64,000 nt of DNA, taken from Simmondsia chinensis (Eukaryota > Streptophyta > Magnoliopsida > Caryophyllales > Simmondsiaceae). Below the pieces are notes generated by a model. The model did no database searches. It was not told the origin of the DNA and was given only the letters and a program-made list of their open reading frames with translations. Shown one piece after another: positions 20,614-31,165 of the stretch. The position numbers and the translations under genes are program-made. Position 1 is the first letter of the stretch; every line of letters starts with the position of its first letter. The DNA is taken from NCBI GenBank assembly GCA_018398585.1, contig JAGTTD010000021.1, positions 1,634,501-1,698,500 on the forward strand, given 5' to 3'.

Positions 20614-20740
20614 AGGTTGGAGGTCCTCGGAAACAGCCTCTCTTCCACTCGCAAGGGGTAAGGCTGCGTACATCCACCCCCCCAGACCCTGCTTTTGCTG
20701 GAATCCGTGAGGCACTGGAAATGTTGTTGTTGTTTGTTGT
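20614..20740 (+). mobile_element. RTE-type 3'-tail copy
   Basis: Reads in order CTTCAGGTTGGAGGTCCTCG, AAACAGCCTCTCTTCCACTC, GGGGTAAGGCTGCGTACATC, CAGACCCTGCTTTTGCTGG, GGCACTGGAAATG and (TTG)n. The upstream sequence (20,560-20,613) has no 5S similarity, so it is a 5'-truncated LINE or a SINE with another head. Confidence 0.8.
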
Positions 20741-20795
20741 ATGTTAAAACTCTTCCTTTATATTACGATATTGTCCAAGCTTGAACTCCACTGTG

Positions 20796-21302
20796 TTATG
20801 AATAAATTCCCAATACAATTTGATGTAGCATGCAAAACTCTTTCTTTGTATTAAAATGTCGTACAACAACAAACTGCCCTTTAGGATCAAAGTGAAAATT
20901 GGATATCTTCCATTCTACAATCGAACTTGCATCAATATAAGAAAATTCGGAGATAATAGCATACATACTAATGTGACCGTCATTCTCATCGTCAAGTTGA
21001 AGCTCGATCCCTCTCAGTGTTGTCAATTGGCTCATCATCTTCATTTGCACTATCATATGAGTAAGTAGTTTTAACAAATATTATGTCGACATCATCATCG
21101 TCTTGATGAACATATTGAGCCATAGGATTTGATTGTGACAGTGAGCGCTTTTTGCTTTGGATATGCACCTCGTGCCCGCTATGAGTACTTGTGCCGAGAT
21201 GAACCATTCCAAATCGGAAGGCTTACATTCATTGTCAAGACGTTTAGATGATTGAGTTGTAGCAACTGAAATATGAGCATCAAATTCATTAGAGGATAAC
21301 AA
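20796..21302 (-). pseudogene. Unrecognised protein-coding remnant
   Basis: Three overlapping minus-strand frames (21,081-21,302; 20,992-21,207; 20,796-21,077) look coding-like in composition, with acidic runs (HQDDDDVDIIF, ANEDDEPIDNTE) and a segment FDPKGQFVVVRHFNTKKEF. I do not recognise the family. It may be a transposase remnant, but no catalytic motif is visible. Frames change at about 21,200 and 21,070, so it is broken or spliced. Confidence 0.3.
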
Positions 21303-21363
21303 GTATGAGTATGACCATGTGTGATTATGATTTCAATGATATGATGGTAGATGATCCTCGAGG

Positions 21364-21915
21364 TAGGGATGGCAATGGAACGGATAAAACCTGTTACCCG
21401 CGAATACCCGTCTCATTTGGGGCGGATAATGGTATAAGTGGGGGCGGGTAGCGAGTATGGGTTGGGTGTACCCACCCCGTACCTGCCAAGGGTATGGTGC
21501 AGGTACAAGTATAGTGTTGTACCTACCTCGCTCCGCTCCATATACCTACCCCGTCCCACTCATACCAACCGACCCACTCTATTTTGTACATAGTTAACTT
21601 TCAAATTAAAAAAAAATACGTGCTTAAATTCAATAATTTAAATTATTTATTAATGTTATACAAAAATTATAATTGGATTTTTAATAATATAAGCGGGTAT
21701 AAATAATCGTTTTCTACACATATTTAGAAGGGTGTGAGGTGGGTAATGGATTCCCGCGAGTAATGGGGCGGGTATGGTACAAGCCGGGGCGGGCATGAAT
21801 ATCCACTTCATACCCGTGGTAGGTAATGGGGTGGGTATGGGTACAGGATTTGGGTGTCGGATACGGGTATGAAGGGGGCACCCCTTTACCCGCCCCGCCC
21901 CCATTACCATCCCTA
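21364..21915. mobile_element. hAT-type MITE with GGGTA-rich arms
   Basis: Terminal repeats TAGGGATGGCAATGG and (inverted) TAGGGATGGTAATGG agree at 14 of 15 positions. Flanking octamers CCTCGAGG and ATTTGAGG agree at five of eight, a decayed 8-bp TSD. Subterminal DNA is full of GGGTATGGG and TACCCGC words in both orientations. No transposase. Confidence 0.7.
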
Positions 21916-22035
21916 ATTTGAGGCCTACGGAAAGTATAAATACCAGTTTTTGCCTTCAACCCATTCAACTACTTTTCTAAATGCTATACGCTTATATCTA
22001 CCCATGTAATTGATGAAGTATACGATTTCTTGGGT

Positions 22036-22110
22036 ACAACAACAATAACAAGTCCAGTGCCTCGAAGGGCTCCCGCAAAAGCAGGGTCTGGGGGTAGATA
22101 TACGCAGCCT
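22036..22110 (-). mobile_element. RTE-type tail copy, distal half (interrupted)
   Basis: Plus strand ACAACAACAATAACAAG, then CAGTGCCTCGAAGGGCTCCC, GCAAAAGCAGGGTCTGGGGG and ATACGCAGCCT, where it stops abruptly. The missing half starts at 22,851. Confidence 0.75.
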
Positions 22111-22850
22111 ATTAGAACAAATTTGCATAATACTTGCAAAATACTTGCAACCGGGTAACCGCGAGATCTCAGGTGTTGAGGCTGTGTAATCACTTTTCTT
22201 AAGGTTTATTTCGGTATACAAAATATCCTCGGGGATACAACAACAACCAAAAAATGAAGCAAGAATGTGTAAAGGGAGAGATAGATCGAGATATGAAGAG
22301 ATTGGTGTTTGTAATTCAAGAACACTCAAATATAAAGATCCTTTTAATCTTACTTTTCCCTTGTGTTTTTCATCCAATCACATTCATCATAAAAGTGTGG
22401 AGTATATATATGTACTCATGAAAAGAGATGTCCCAAAATGAAGAGCCAAAAGTGACACAACGAATCAGGAAAAAATAGCGAAGACAAACCGTCAAAACAG
22501 ATCTATGTGTCAAAGCTGTGTGTCGACACACAGATCGACACACATACTTACTGTAGATATGTGTGTCGACACACACTTTCTATGTGTCAACACACAGAGT
22601 TCCTCCGTGCGCTTCTGTAAAGGGCTGTGTGTCAACACACGGGCCATGTGTGTCGACACACAGCTGTTTTCCAGTCGTTCTGTTGGATTGTGTGTCGACA
22701 CACATAGCCCGTATGTCGACACACACCCCTAACAAGCTCTAAACATTCAAAAGAAGTATTGGGACAATCTCAAATACATCTTATACATACATAAACAACA
22801 TTTAACACATTTACATATTATTCAACACACATTTTGAAAAGACATCAACA
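22111..22850. mobile_element. Insertion of about 740 bp carrying GTCGAC palindromes
   Basis: This segment splits a single tail copy, with CCT repeated at both junctions (22,108-22,110 and 22,851-22,853). Its 22,515-22,730 part contains repeated TGTGTGTCGACACACA palindromes and variants (TGTGTCAACACACA). A TATATATA stretch is at about 22,405. No inverted termini or coding region was recognised. It could be a solo LTR or a short DNA element with a 3-bp TSD; its class is open. Confidence 0.45.
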
Positions 22851-22925
22851 CAACCTTCCCCCTTCCGGGGGTCTACCCTGAAGGGAGACTGTTTCCGAGG
22901 ACCTCCAACCTGAGAAGCTAGTCTG
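22851..22925 (-). mobile_element. RTE-type tail copy, proximal half (interrupted)
   Basis: Plus strand CCTTCCCCCTTCCGGGGGTC, TACCCTGAAGGGAGACTGTT, TCCGAGGACCTCCAACCTGA. It continues exactly where 22,110 stopped. Confidence 0.7.
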
Positions 22926-22961
22926 TAGCATAAAGCATGGTGACCTTAATCACGGAATGGC

Positions 22962-23102
22962 TTTTTAAAATAGCATATTTTGATATTTTTATTCCAAAAA
23001 TAGCACGAAAAAAATTAAAAATTACCAAAATAGCACGCTCAGTCAGCATGCCATGTATGCTATTTTAGGAATAAAAATATTAAAATATGCTATTTTGAAA
23101 AA
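22962..23102. mobile_element. Short hairpin MITE
   Basis: Arms TTTTTAAAATAGCATATTTT and, inverted, TTTTTCAAAATAGCATATTT extend inward through GATATTTTTATTCC and its complement, giving a 141-bp near-perfect hairpin with a small loop. Confidence 0.75.
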
Positions 23103-23592
23103 TTACTCCAATTTCTTCAACTACCTTCGTTAATGACACAATATAAAGTATTTTAAAGTAGCCATAATCTAATAAGTGAAAAATTAACTATAAGTTATCG
23201 TACTTCAAAAAAAAATAATTAAAATCTTTATGAATTACAAAACTAATATTTTATACTTCGAAATGTATATTTTTTTAGAGAAATTGGCATCTACAATATT
23301 AAACAATGCACAGCCTAATATAAATAAACTGTAATGAATACAAGTGTTCAATTTAGACTTGAACATAATAAAATAAACCAAAAAAATAGAACGAGACTTG
23401 GATAGATTTTATTTATAAAGGAATAAGCCTATTTATACTATAAAACAAAAAAACCGAAAGCCTAAGATTCTATATAATAAAAGTAAGAAAATAAAAGACG
23501 ATATTTACAGCTAAAAGCCATTGATGCCCGTTTACAACGAAGGAGAAGAGCCACCACGAATACCCAAATTCAATTGCCTAATTATTAGTCAA
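23103..23592. other. AT-rich spacer, no gene
   Basis: No coding segment or element recognised. Confidence 0.5.
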
Positions 23593-23873
23593 TGTTAGAC
23601 TATAAAACCAATCTTGCACCTATCAGCTTAACCTTTTGGGAAAAATGGTTCCTTGATATAGTATCAGAGCCTTGTGACCAAGAGGTTAAGAGTTTGAATC
23701 TCAACAGCGCCCAAATTTTAATATTATTTAAACAAAAGGTATGAAGTGGGCATGTGCATTATCCACGCTTCAAGCCCAAATGGGCATTTGCGTGAAGGGG
23801 CATGTTAGAGTATAAAACCAATCTCAGGCCTTCACCTATCAGCTTAAGTTTTTGGAAAGTTGATTCCTTGACA
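23593..23873 (+). mobile_element. Miniature LTR retrotransposon (TRIM/SMART-like), 281 bp
   Basis: LTR1 23,593-23,658 and LTR2 23,803-23,873 share TGTTAGA, TATAAAACCAATCT, CACCTATCAGCTTAA and GATTCCTTGA blocks. LTR1 is followed at once by TAGTATCAGAGCC, one base from the initiator-Met primer-binding site. LTR2 is preceded by GTGAAGGGGCA as polypurine tract. The internal part is about 144 bp and non-coding. LTR1 ends GATA instead of GACA, and no clear TSD was found. The layout is the same as 2,109-2,404. Confidence 0.8.
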
Positions 23874-23979
23874 ATAACCGCCCTATTTATTCTACTACCT
23901 AGTCAAATCTAGCACTAAATACTATAATTACTAGGATACTATAAGAAATAAATATTAAATACAAAGTTATAATAAAAAT

Positions 23980-24290
23980 ACAATTTTTTTCAATAAATAT
24001 CGGCAAAGCCGTAGTTCAAACAGGAAACTCGAAAAAACGAGGCCTTAGCCACTCCCTAAACAGTAGTGGGAACAAAAAGAGATCAGATCAAACAGGGGAC
24101 AAACAGGCACCAAAATTAGAACACCCAAACCCGATAACAGACACTAAGCATAGGTCAGACAAAACATGCAAGAAACAAGCTCAGACATGGATCTCCAAAT
24201 GGAGAAGAACCGGATGAACAGCATGGGAAACCGGAGTAAGACTGAAACCTCAACCACAAAACCATCCACCTCATTTAGTCAGCAAGTCTG
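23980..24290 (-). mobile_element. Probable LINE 3'-UTR fragment
   Basis: On the minus strand the sequence is T/G-rich (GGTTTTGTGGTTGAGGTTTC, TTTTTTCGAGTTTCCTGTTT) and ends GGCTTTGCCGATATTTATTG followed by A-rich DNA, in the style of plant L1 3' UTRs. No coding part and no TSD recognised. Confidence 0.35.
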
Positions 24291-24539
24291 CCACTATAGG
24301 TGGATCAAAACTATCAAAATTAAAACCTACTTGTTGTGATTTGAGGGTCCAGAAAACAGATTTTAATCTGGTTAAAGTTCTCAAAACACTTCCGTTAATG
24401 TTGATATTTGAGAAAACCAAACCTCTTAAGATCCTAAGTTCAAAACCAGTTGTTTTAACTTTACAATTTTAGGTTATCTTTGTTAAATCCGGTTTTATCT
24501 TCAATACTAACTTAGTTCATTTAAGGATCGGTGAAAATG

Positions 24540-25480
24540 GTGGTCTTTAAACTGTGGCTCTAAGATTTGAGTTGAGATTACAAATGACTATAGAAGACAT
24601 AAACAAAATAGAGAGTACAGGGTATTTTAACGTGGTTCGGTCCTAAATGACCTACTCCACAATCCACCTACCACTAGAGAGATCTATATTATTAAATATT
24701 ACAAACCGTATTACAAATCACGTAAATGTTACAAGGCGCCTTCCAAAATAACCTAAGCTATTAAGTTACAACCCTTTCTCAAAACCAACTTTACAAACCA
24801 AAGCAGTAAAGTAAGAGAAAGGAGTAAGAAATTATACCGACTCCGAGCTAGCGGCTGCGAGTCTCACGATCCCAGGTCCCACCGTTGGACCAGCCTTCGT
24901 GGTTTCCAGCCCCTAGAGAGTCCTCTTCTTACCAGCGCAGGCTTGGCTTTGAAATCCCCTAAGGAAACCCTAGAAAACTCCTTGAAAGGGGGAGAAGAAG
25001 AACCAAGTGTAGAGAGAGAAAGAGGAGAGAAAGAACCGGATTAAACCCTAAACAAAATGCCCAAAAACCTTCTCTCTGCCATAAGAACCCCCTCTATTTA
25101 TAAGCAAAGAGCCATCTGTGCGCAACGAACGAGAGCCGTTGATAAGGCTCAATCCAACGGCCCAGATTCAACCAAACAAACACACATAAGGGGCATCGGA
25201 TGAGGGACGCGTGTCCCCCTCAACAGCCACACGATCCACCGCCCAAATGAACGGCCCAGATGAGGCCTCCAAAACCAGCGAATCACAGCACGCCACGTGT
25301 CCTCTTTGGGCGGGAAAAATAAACGAGCAGGGAAGCTTCCCTTGGAAGCTTTGTCCGGGTGGGGTACAGCTGTACCCCACCAACTTTAATAATAATAACG
25401 GTAATAAATTAACTTTTAACTTATTTAAATTAATTAATTTATTTTATCTTACTTAATTTAAAAAAACCATTTAAATTAAG
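24540..25480 (-). mobile_element. Probable copia LTR (solo or remnant)
   Basis: The plus strand has TTTTAACGTGGTTCGGTC near 24,630, a phrase typical of plant copia LTRs. On the minus strand there is a TATA-like TTATAAATAGAGG at about 25,090 with GA-rich DNA downstream. No gag or pol adjoins it. End points and TSD could not be fixed. The 71- and 81-codon frames at 25.2-25.4 kb are not recognised proteins. Confidence 0.45.
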
Positions 25481-26065
25481 TACAAGAAAAAAAGGTTCGT
25501 TATGATTTTTAACAAAATACTGACTGTAACGTTAATAACTTAGACTTCATGCCTTGTTCCGGAATATAGTTTAAACTATATAGGAACCAAATTCTAATAC
25601 TACTATTTTCCCCATGTCTATTGCCCGCTCCGCTTGTATGATCATCTCATCATACTCCGCTTCTAAGATCTTGTCGCACCGATTCCCCCTATTCCGTTTC
25701 TTCTTCTTCCTTGTTATCTTTGACAATGTAAATACAAGAATACTAGAACTTACATTTCAACAACAAAGCATATAACAAGTTTAATCATAATGTAAATACT
25801 AAATAAAAATTGGCTTTCCAGATTAAGGCTGGACGATGCAGGATCGGTCTTGACATTTTTGGAACTCCAAGCGAATGTCTCAAATAAAGCCCGTCATATA
25901 TAATAAAATTTATTAAAACTTATTTATATTAATAATTAAGACTTTAAAAATACAATCCTCTAAAATTTGGGGCCATTAAATTTTTGGGACACAAAGCAGG
26001 TGCTTGGATTGTTTGAGATTATGTTCGGCCCTAAGACAATGGTGGTTTACGGTGATACAACAGTA
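25481..26065. mobile_element. Spacer with decayed MITE
   Basis: A segment at about 25,830-26,040 (GATCGGTCTTGACATTTTTG ... TGTTCGGCCCTAAG) resembles pieces at 26,360-27,010 and 46,600-46,790 (GGCCGATTTTGACATTTTCG ... ACCGGCCCTGCTTGG). These share a short non-coding element family whose ends carry GGGCCGGT-like inverted repeats. No gene. Confidence 0.45.
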
Positions 26066-26210
26066 CAACAACAATAACAACAGTTTCAGTGCCACGAAGG
26101 TTCCCGCAAAAGCATGGTTTTTGGGGGGTGGATGTACGCAGCCTTCCCCCTTTAGGATGCTAACCTGAAGAGAGACTGTTTCCAAGGACCCCCCAACCTG
26201 AAGAACGTGT
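26066..26210 (-). mobile_element. RTE-type 3'-tail copy
   Basis: Plus strand ACAACAACAATAACAACAG, CACGAAGGTTCCCGCAAAAG, GGATGTACGCAGCCTTCCCC, CTGAAGAGAGACTGTTTCCA, CCCCCCAACCTGAAG. Head-side sequence is not 5S-like. Confidence 0.8.
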
Positions 26211-26415
26211 CGTCACGATAATACAACAGTGATGATAGTAATTTGAATGTTTCCCGTTGTGTGAGATGACTAGTGGTGGTAGTGCAACGTGACAGAGGAT
26301 GGCTTTCTCGAGAGGTCATGAGATCAGAGTTTATAAAGACCAATTTCTGTAGGACTGATCTATATATTTTCGGAGCCTAAAGCAAAAGTTTTAAAATAGG
26401 GCCCTCATATACAAC

Positions 26416-26644
26416 TTTTAATACCCATTGCCTCAAGGGCTCCCGCCTACGCAGGGTCCGGGGGTGGGGGGGCAGATGTACGCAGCCTTCCCCCTTCAAA
26501 GTGTTAAACTGAAGAGAGGTTGTTTCCCAGTGCCCCCAATTTGAGGGTGAGGACTTCCCGGGAGGTCACCCATTCTGGTACTACTCTCGCCCAAGCACAC
26601 TTAACTTCGGAGTTCTAATGGGATCCGGTGACGTCGTGTTGGTG
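26416..26644 (-). mobile_element. 5S rRNA-headed SINE, copy 1 of a tandem pair
   Basis: On the minus strand the 5' half is 5S rRNA: CACCGGATCCCATTAGAACT, AGTTAAGTGTGCTTGGGCGA (box A), GAGTAGTACCAGAATGGGTG and ACCTCCCGGGAAGTCCTC (box C), lacking only the first bases and the end of the 5S gene. It then runs into the tail domain (GGGAAACAACCTCTCTTCAG, GAAGGCTGCGTACATCTGCC, GTAGGCGGGAGCCCTTGAGG). Flanking CCCTCWTATACAAC copies (26,402-26,415 and 26,645-26,658) act as TSD. The internal 5S promoter would let RNA polymerase III start transcription at the SINE 5' end. Confidence 0.85.
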
Positions 26645-26658
26645 CCCTCTTATACAAC

Positions 26659-26887
26659 TTTTAATACCCATTGCCTCAAGGGCTCCCGCCTACGCAGGGT
26701 CCGGGGGTGGGGGGGCAGATGTACGCAGCCTTCCCCCTTCAAAGTGTTAAACTGAAGAGAGGTTGTTTCCCAGTGCCCCCAATTTGAGGGTGAGGACTTC
26801 CCGGGAGGTCACCCATTCTGGTACTACTCTCGCCCAAGCACACTTAACTTCGGAGTTCTAATGGGATCCGGTGACGTCGTGTTGGTG
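26659..26887 (-). mobile_element. 5S rRNA-headed SINE, copy 2 of a tandem pair
   Basis: This is a second 229-bp copy that I read as identical to 26,416-26,644, offset by exactly 243 bp, with the 14-bp TSD repeated a third time at 26,888-26,901. The pattern TSD-SINE-TSD-SINE-TSD points to a local duplication after insertion. Both copies sit inside the decayed MITE whose other parts are at about 26,360 and 26,900-27,010. Confidence 0.85.
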
Positions 26888-27047
26888 CCCTCTTATACAA
26901 CAAATTATAAAAATTATAATCACGAAATTTATTAATAATAACAATTGATACTTTAAAAAATCGTAAGTCGATAAATTTTAGGGCCCCTAAATTTTGGGCT
27001 CGTTTGGGTTTATGTCTAATAAAAAAGCTTTCTTAGAAAGTTTATAG

Positions 27048-27583
27048 GGTTATTTACATTTTAATACCCCAACATTTTTGCAAATAATAAAAAGAACTCT
27101 AACCTTTTTGAATTATTAAAAAGACCTTTACGTTTTTGTCGTATTAATAAAAGGCCCCTCTCCAGCGTAATGACGTCATTTTTTATCGATAGAGCTAACG
27201 TGACAAACATTTTCTATTAATGCTACAATAAAATGACCTAAAGTAAGCTTCAACATTCTTATTCTTACTTTATAAGTACGAAATTTGAAATTTTGTATTA
27301 TGTAAAAGTTATCTATTTTCGCTTAATTTGTTTGAAAATAAGGTTATTAAAGGGTAGTTTTGTCATTTTACTATAATATTGATAAAAACGCAGCTATCAC
27401 GTCAGCTCTGTCGACTAAAAATAACATCATCACGTAGGAGAGGGACCTTTTTGTTAATGCGATAAAATTTTATGAGCTTTTTTATTAATACGACAAAAAC
27501 TTGAGGTCCTTTTAATAATTCAAAAAAGTCGAGGTCTTTTTTATTATTTTCAAAAATATTGAGGTATTAAAATGTAAATAACC
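27048..27583. mobile_element. Mutator-like foldback MITE, 536 bp
   Basis: Ends GGTTATTTACATTTTAATAC and, inverted, GGTTATTTACATTTTAATAC are identical. Inverted similarity runs over more than 170 bp per arm (for example AAAGGCCCCTCTCC against GGAGAGGGACCTTTTT). Flanking decamers AAGTTTATAG and AAGTTTTTAG differ by one base. No coding region. Confidence 0.85.
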
Positions 27584-27720
27584 AAGTTTTTAGAAGTAAG
27601 ATAATTTATACACTTGTGTATTTTCAGAAATACTCCCAGGGAGCATTTTGCTTATTAAAGAACTTTTATACATATTTTGACATTATTTTTGATTTTTTTT
27701 AAGAGTTGTTATTATAAATT

Positions 27721-28153
27721 TGAGGAAATGCTTAAATTTCAAGTATTTAATTCGAATAAAAAACTACGACCAAATGAGAAATATTACGGATAAAAGAGAA
27801 TGAAAAACAAGAACACAATGATTTATGTGGAAACCCTCTTCAATCGAGAGGGGAGAAAACCATGGGCGGAGATGGAGACTTTTATTGATTTGAGAATAGA
27901 AGAATTATAATTCACTTCTCTCTCCCTCTCTCAAGGATGACGGCGGCTCACTTTGTTTGGATACAGAACACGTGAACCCTAGGGCTGTATTTATAGCCCC
28001 GTGAAAAGTAGACTCCCGATCGATCGGTGGACCCTCTGGAACCGGGATTCACCTACGTACATTTCCCAATCGATTGGCCTCTTCTCTCGATCGATCAGGG
28101 TGCTCCCTACTTGCCTCCACTTAAATACAAGAATTTGAAGCATATTCCTAACA
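27721..28153 (-). repeat. 3' LTR of the decayed copia element
   Basis: Ends TTCCTAACA; the left end reads TGAGGAAATGC against TGTGAGGAAATGC in the partner. TATA-like minus GGCTATAAATACAGCC is near 27,983-27,998. CGATCGATCGG-type palindromes occur near 28,016 and 28,088. Confidence 0.8.
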
Positions 28154-28571
28154 AACCTCCACCTTGACTCAAATTTAACACCGAAATAAAATACCTCAAT
28201 CTTCTCCACTAATACCCCACAACCTGGGTTAACAAACTGAAACTGAGAGCCCAACCAAGTTCAAGCAATGCTCGAATTTTCTACCGGGAAGAACTTTTGT
28301 GAACATGTCTGTTTGATTATCTTCAGTACCAATCTTCTTCAACTCTACCTTGCGCTCATCTATCAGATCTTGAATAAAATGATGCTTGACATCAATGTGC
28401 TTCATTTTTCATGATGCGTCGTCTGATCTTTAGCTAGGTGAATTGCAAACTGGCTATCACAGTAGACCCTAACTGGCCCTGATCAACACTGAGTTCACTA
28501 ATCAAACCTCTCAAGCAAACAGCTTCCTTGAATGCTTCTGTCACTGCCACATACTCGGTCTTTATAGTTGA

Positions 28572-29557
28572 CTATGCCATAACTGACTGTAGACATGCTC
28601 TCCAACTGATAGCACTATCACCTAAACAAAGCACATAACCAGAAGTAGATTTCCTCTTATCGAGGTCTCCACCGTAGTCTGAGTCAACATATCCAACTAA
28701 ACTGCATTTACTCCTCTCAAACTCCAAACAAACATGAGAAGTGCCAGGTAAGTACCTGAGAATCCATTTAACAGCGTGCCAATGCTCCTTTCCTGGATTC
28801 GCTATGTATCTAATCACTTTGCTAACAGCATAAGCATTATCTGGATGAGTACATACCATAGCATATATAATACTACCAACTGCACTAGAGTAAGGGACTT
28901 GAGACATGTACCGGACATCGTCCTCTGTCTGAGGCGAATCTAATGCTAAAAGCCTGAAATGAGCTTCCAACGGAGTACTAACAGGCTTAGCATCCTTCAT
29001 ATGAAATAGATCCAGAACCTTCTCAATATACTTTTCCTGAGACAAGTATAACTTTTCTGCTTTTCGGTCCCTGCTGATTTCCATACCGAGTATCTCTTGG
29101 CTGCTCCCAAATCCTTCATTTCGAACTCATTTTTCAACATTGTTTTCAAGCTATTAACATTAGTCATGTCCTTAGCTGTAATTAACATATCGTCAACATA
29201 CAACAGAAGATAAATGTATGAACCTGAGTCTGTCTTTCTGAAGTACACACAGCTTTCATATTTATTCTTGAAGAATCCATTACTAGTCATAAACTGATCA
29301 AACCTCTTGTTCCACTACCTAGGTAACTACCTCAAACCATATAGAGATCTTTTCAACAAACAAATATGATTTTCCTTACCCTCAACAATGAAGCCTTCAG
29401 GCTGATGCATGTAAATACTCTCCTCTAGCTCACCATGCAAAAATGCAGTTTTCGCATCTAACTGCCCAAGCTCTAAATCATGCATAGCTACTAAAACAAG
29501 TATCGCTCGTATGGAACAATGTCTAACAACAGGTGAGAAAACATCATGAAAATCCAC
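28572..29557 (-). pseudogene. Copia reverse transcriptase and RNase H, broken
   Basis: RT blocks: DFHDVFSPVV and LGQLDAKTAFLHGELEE (29,327-29,557), then LLLYVDDMLITA, the YVDD catalytic box (about 29,190-29,225). RNase H/connection: PYSSAVGSIIYAMVCTHPD, WILRYLPGTSHVCLEFE and LVGYVDSDYGGDLDKRKSTS (28,572-28,900). Frames shift between 29,327 and 29,290 and near 29,090; a stop precedes the final RNase H piece at 28,570. Confidence 0.85.
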
Positions 29558-29647
29558 ACCATGTATCTGACTGTAGCCTTTCGCTACTAAAGGAGCCTTG
29601 TACCTTGCATCTTCCAGTCCAAGAATGCCTTCTTTTCGTTTAAAGAT

Positions 29648-31165
29648 CTATTTGCATCCTATAACTCTCTTTCCTGTTTGAGGATTGATTAGCTGCCAAG
29701 TCTGGTTCTTCTGTAATGACTCCACTTCTTCATGCATGGCCATTAGCCACTTCTCTGAGTCGGATCTAGATACAGCCCCTGAATATGTAGATGGTTCAGA
29801 ATCTTCCACTATTTCAGCTGTAGTAAGGGCATAGGCTATCATCTCCTCGTACCCATATCTCTGTGGCGGCCTAATCTGTCTTTTCTGCCTTCCACCAGCA
29901 ATAGTATATTGTTCGGCCTGCTGGCCTGTTTCTGTTTCATCATCATCATCAGAAACCTGTACTGGAGGTACCTGTATACTCTTAATCTGTACTACTTGCT
30001 ACTGATCTGAACTATGTGACTGTATCTGACTATCATCAGGCTTATGTGCCTGACCCAAATCACGAACTAAGGAGGGCGTGTGTGGTGGATGTAGTAGGGC
30101 AAATTCATCAAATCTAACATCCCTACTGGTCAGAAATTTATGAGATTTTGGATTCCATAAATGAAATCCCCTCACGCCTGACGTATGACCAAGAAAGATA
30201 CACTTCGTGGCTTTAGGCTCTAGTTTCCCATCATTCACATAAGCATAAGCAGGACAACAAAAAATTCTTAAATGAGAGTAATCAGTAGGGGATCCAGACC
30301 ATACCTCTTCTTGTGTATTCAACTAAAGCGATGAATGAGGTGATCGGTTCACTAAGTAACATGCCATGTTAACTGTCTCTGCCTACCATTCTCTCCCTAA
30401 GCCTGCATTGGATAGCATACATAGAACTTTCTCCAGTAACATCTTATTCAGTCTTTTTGCAACTCTGTTCTGTTGAGGTCGACCTGTACAAGTCCTGTGT
30501 CTGACAATGTCTTGGTTCTCACAGAATTTGAGGAAATCACCCTCAACAAATTCAAGAACATTATCAGTCCTCAACCTCTTTATCTGCTTCCTTGTCTGTT
30601 TTTTAAGCAATATCTTTTACTTCTTGAAGACTTCATAAACTTCGTTTTTCTGCTTAAGAAAATAGACCCAAACTTTTCTTGAATAATCATCAGTGAACGT
30701 TAGAAGATGCCTGGAACCTCCTTTGGAAGCAACTCTGGATGGTCCCCACAAATCTGAATGAATATAATCTAGCGTTCCTTTAGTCTGATGTATTACCTGC
30801 TTGAAGCTAACTTTCTTCTGCTTCTCATAGATGCAATGCTCACATAACTGCATCAGCCCTGTAGACTGACCACACAATAAACACCTCTTGCTCAACTCTG
30901 TCAGACACTTATCACCCATATGACCCAATCTCATGTGCCACAACTTGGTAATATCTGATTCTGACATAGATGTAGAAACAGCCACTGACCCTGTCACGGT
31001 AGAACCTACAAGCTCATATAAGGTTCCTACCCTTTTACCCTTCAGCACAATCAACGCACCCTTACTAACCCTCATAGCTCCACCTTCAACTGTGTACTTG
31101 TACCCATGTGACTCAAGGGTACCTAAAGAGATAAGGTTTTTTTTCAAATCTGGGACGTGTCGCAC
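29648..31165 (-). pseudogene. Copia integrase region, broken
   Basis: Pre-integrase: [18 protein letters not shown] and the zinc-binding [16 protein letters not shown] ... [11 protein letters not shown] (30,617-31,165). Core: [10 protein letters not shown] with the first catalytic Asp, and IKRLRTDNVLEFVEGDF with the second (30,383-30,610). The post-integrase region includes FLGHTSGVRGFHLWNP (29,999-30,322), then an RT entry block (29,648-29,842). Several stops. Confidence 0.8.

Noticed and set aside
22505..22732. Cys/Thr/His-rich frames on both strands
   Set aside because: They are produced by the repeated TGTGTCGACACA palindrome and are open on both strands for that reason.
26532..26640. 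A possible 5S rRNA gene (minus strand)
   Set aside because: It lacks the 5S ends, is fused to a retroelement tail, sits between TSDs, and recurs in the same fused form at 46.0 and 47.9 kb. It is a SINE head, not an rRNA gene or rDNA array.
26402..26901. A CRISPR-like array of direct repeats
   Set aside because: There are only two 243-bp units, each a SINE; no short repeat-spacer pattern exists anywhere in the window, and the genome is a plant's.
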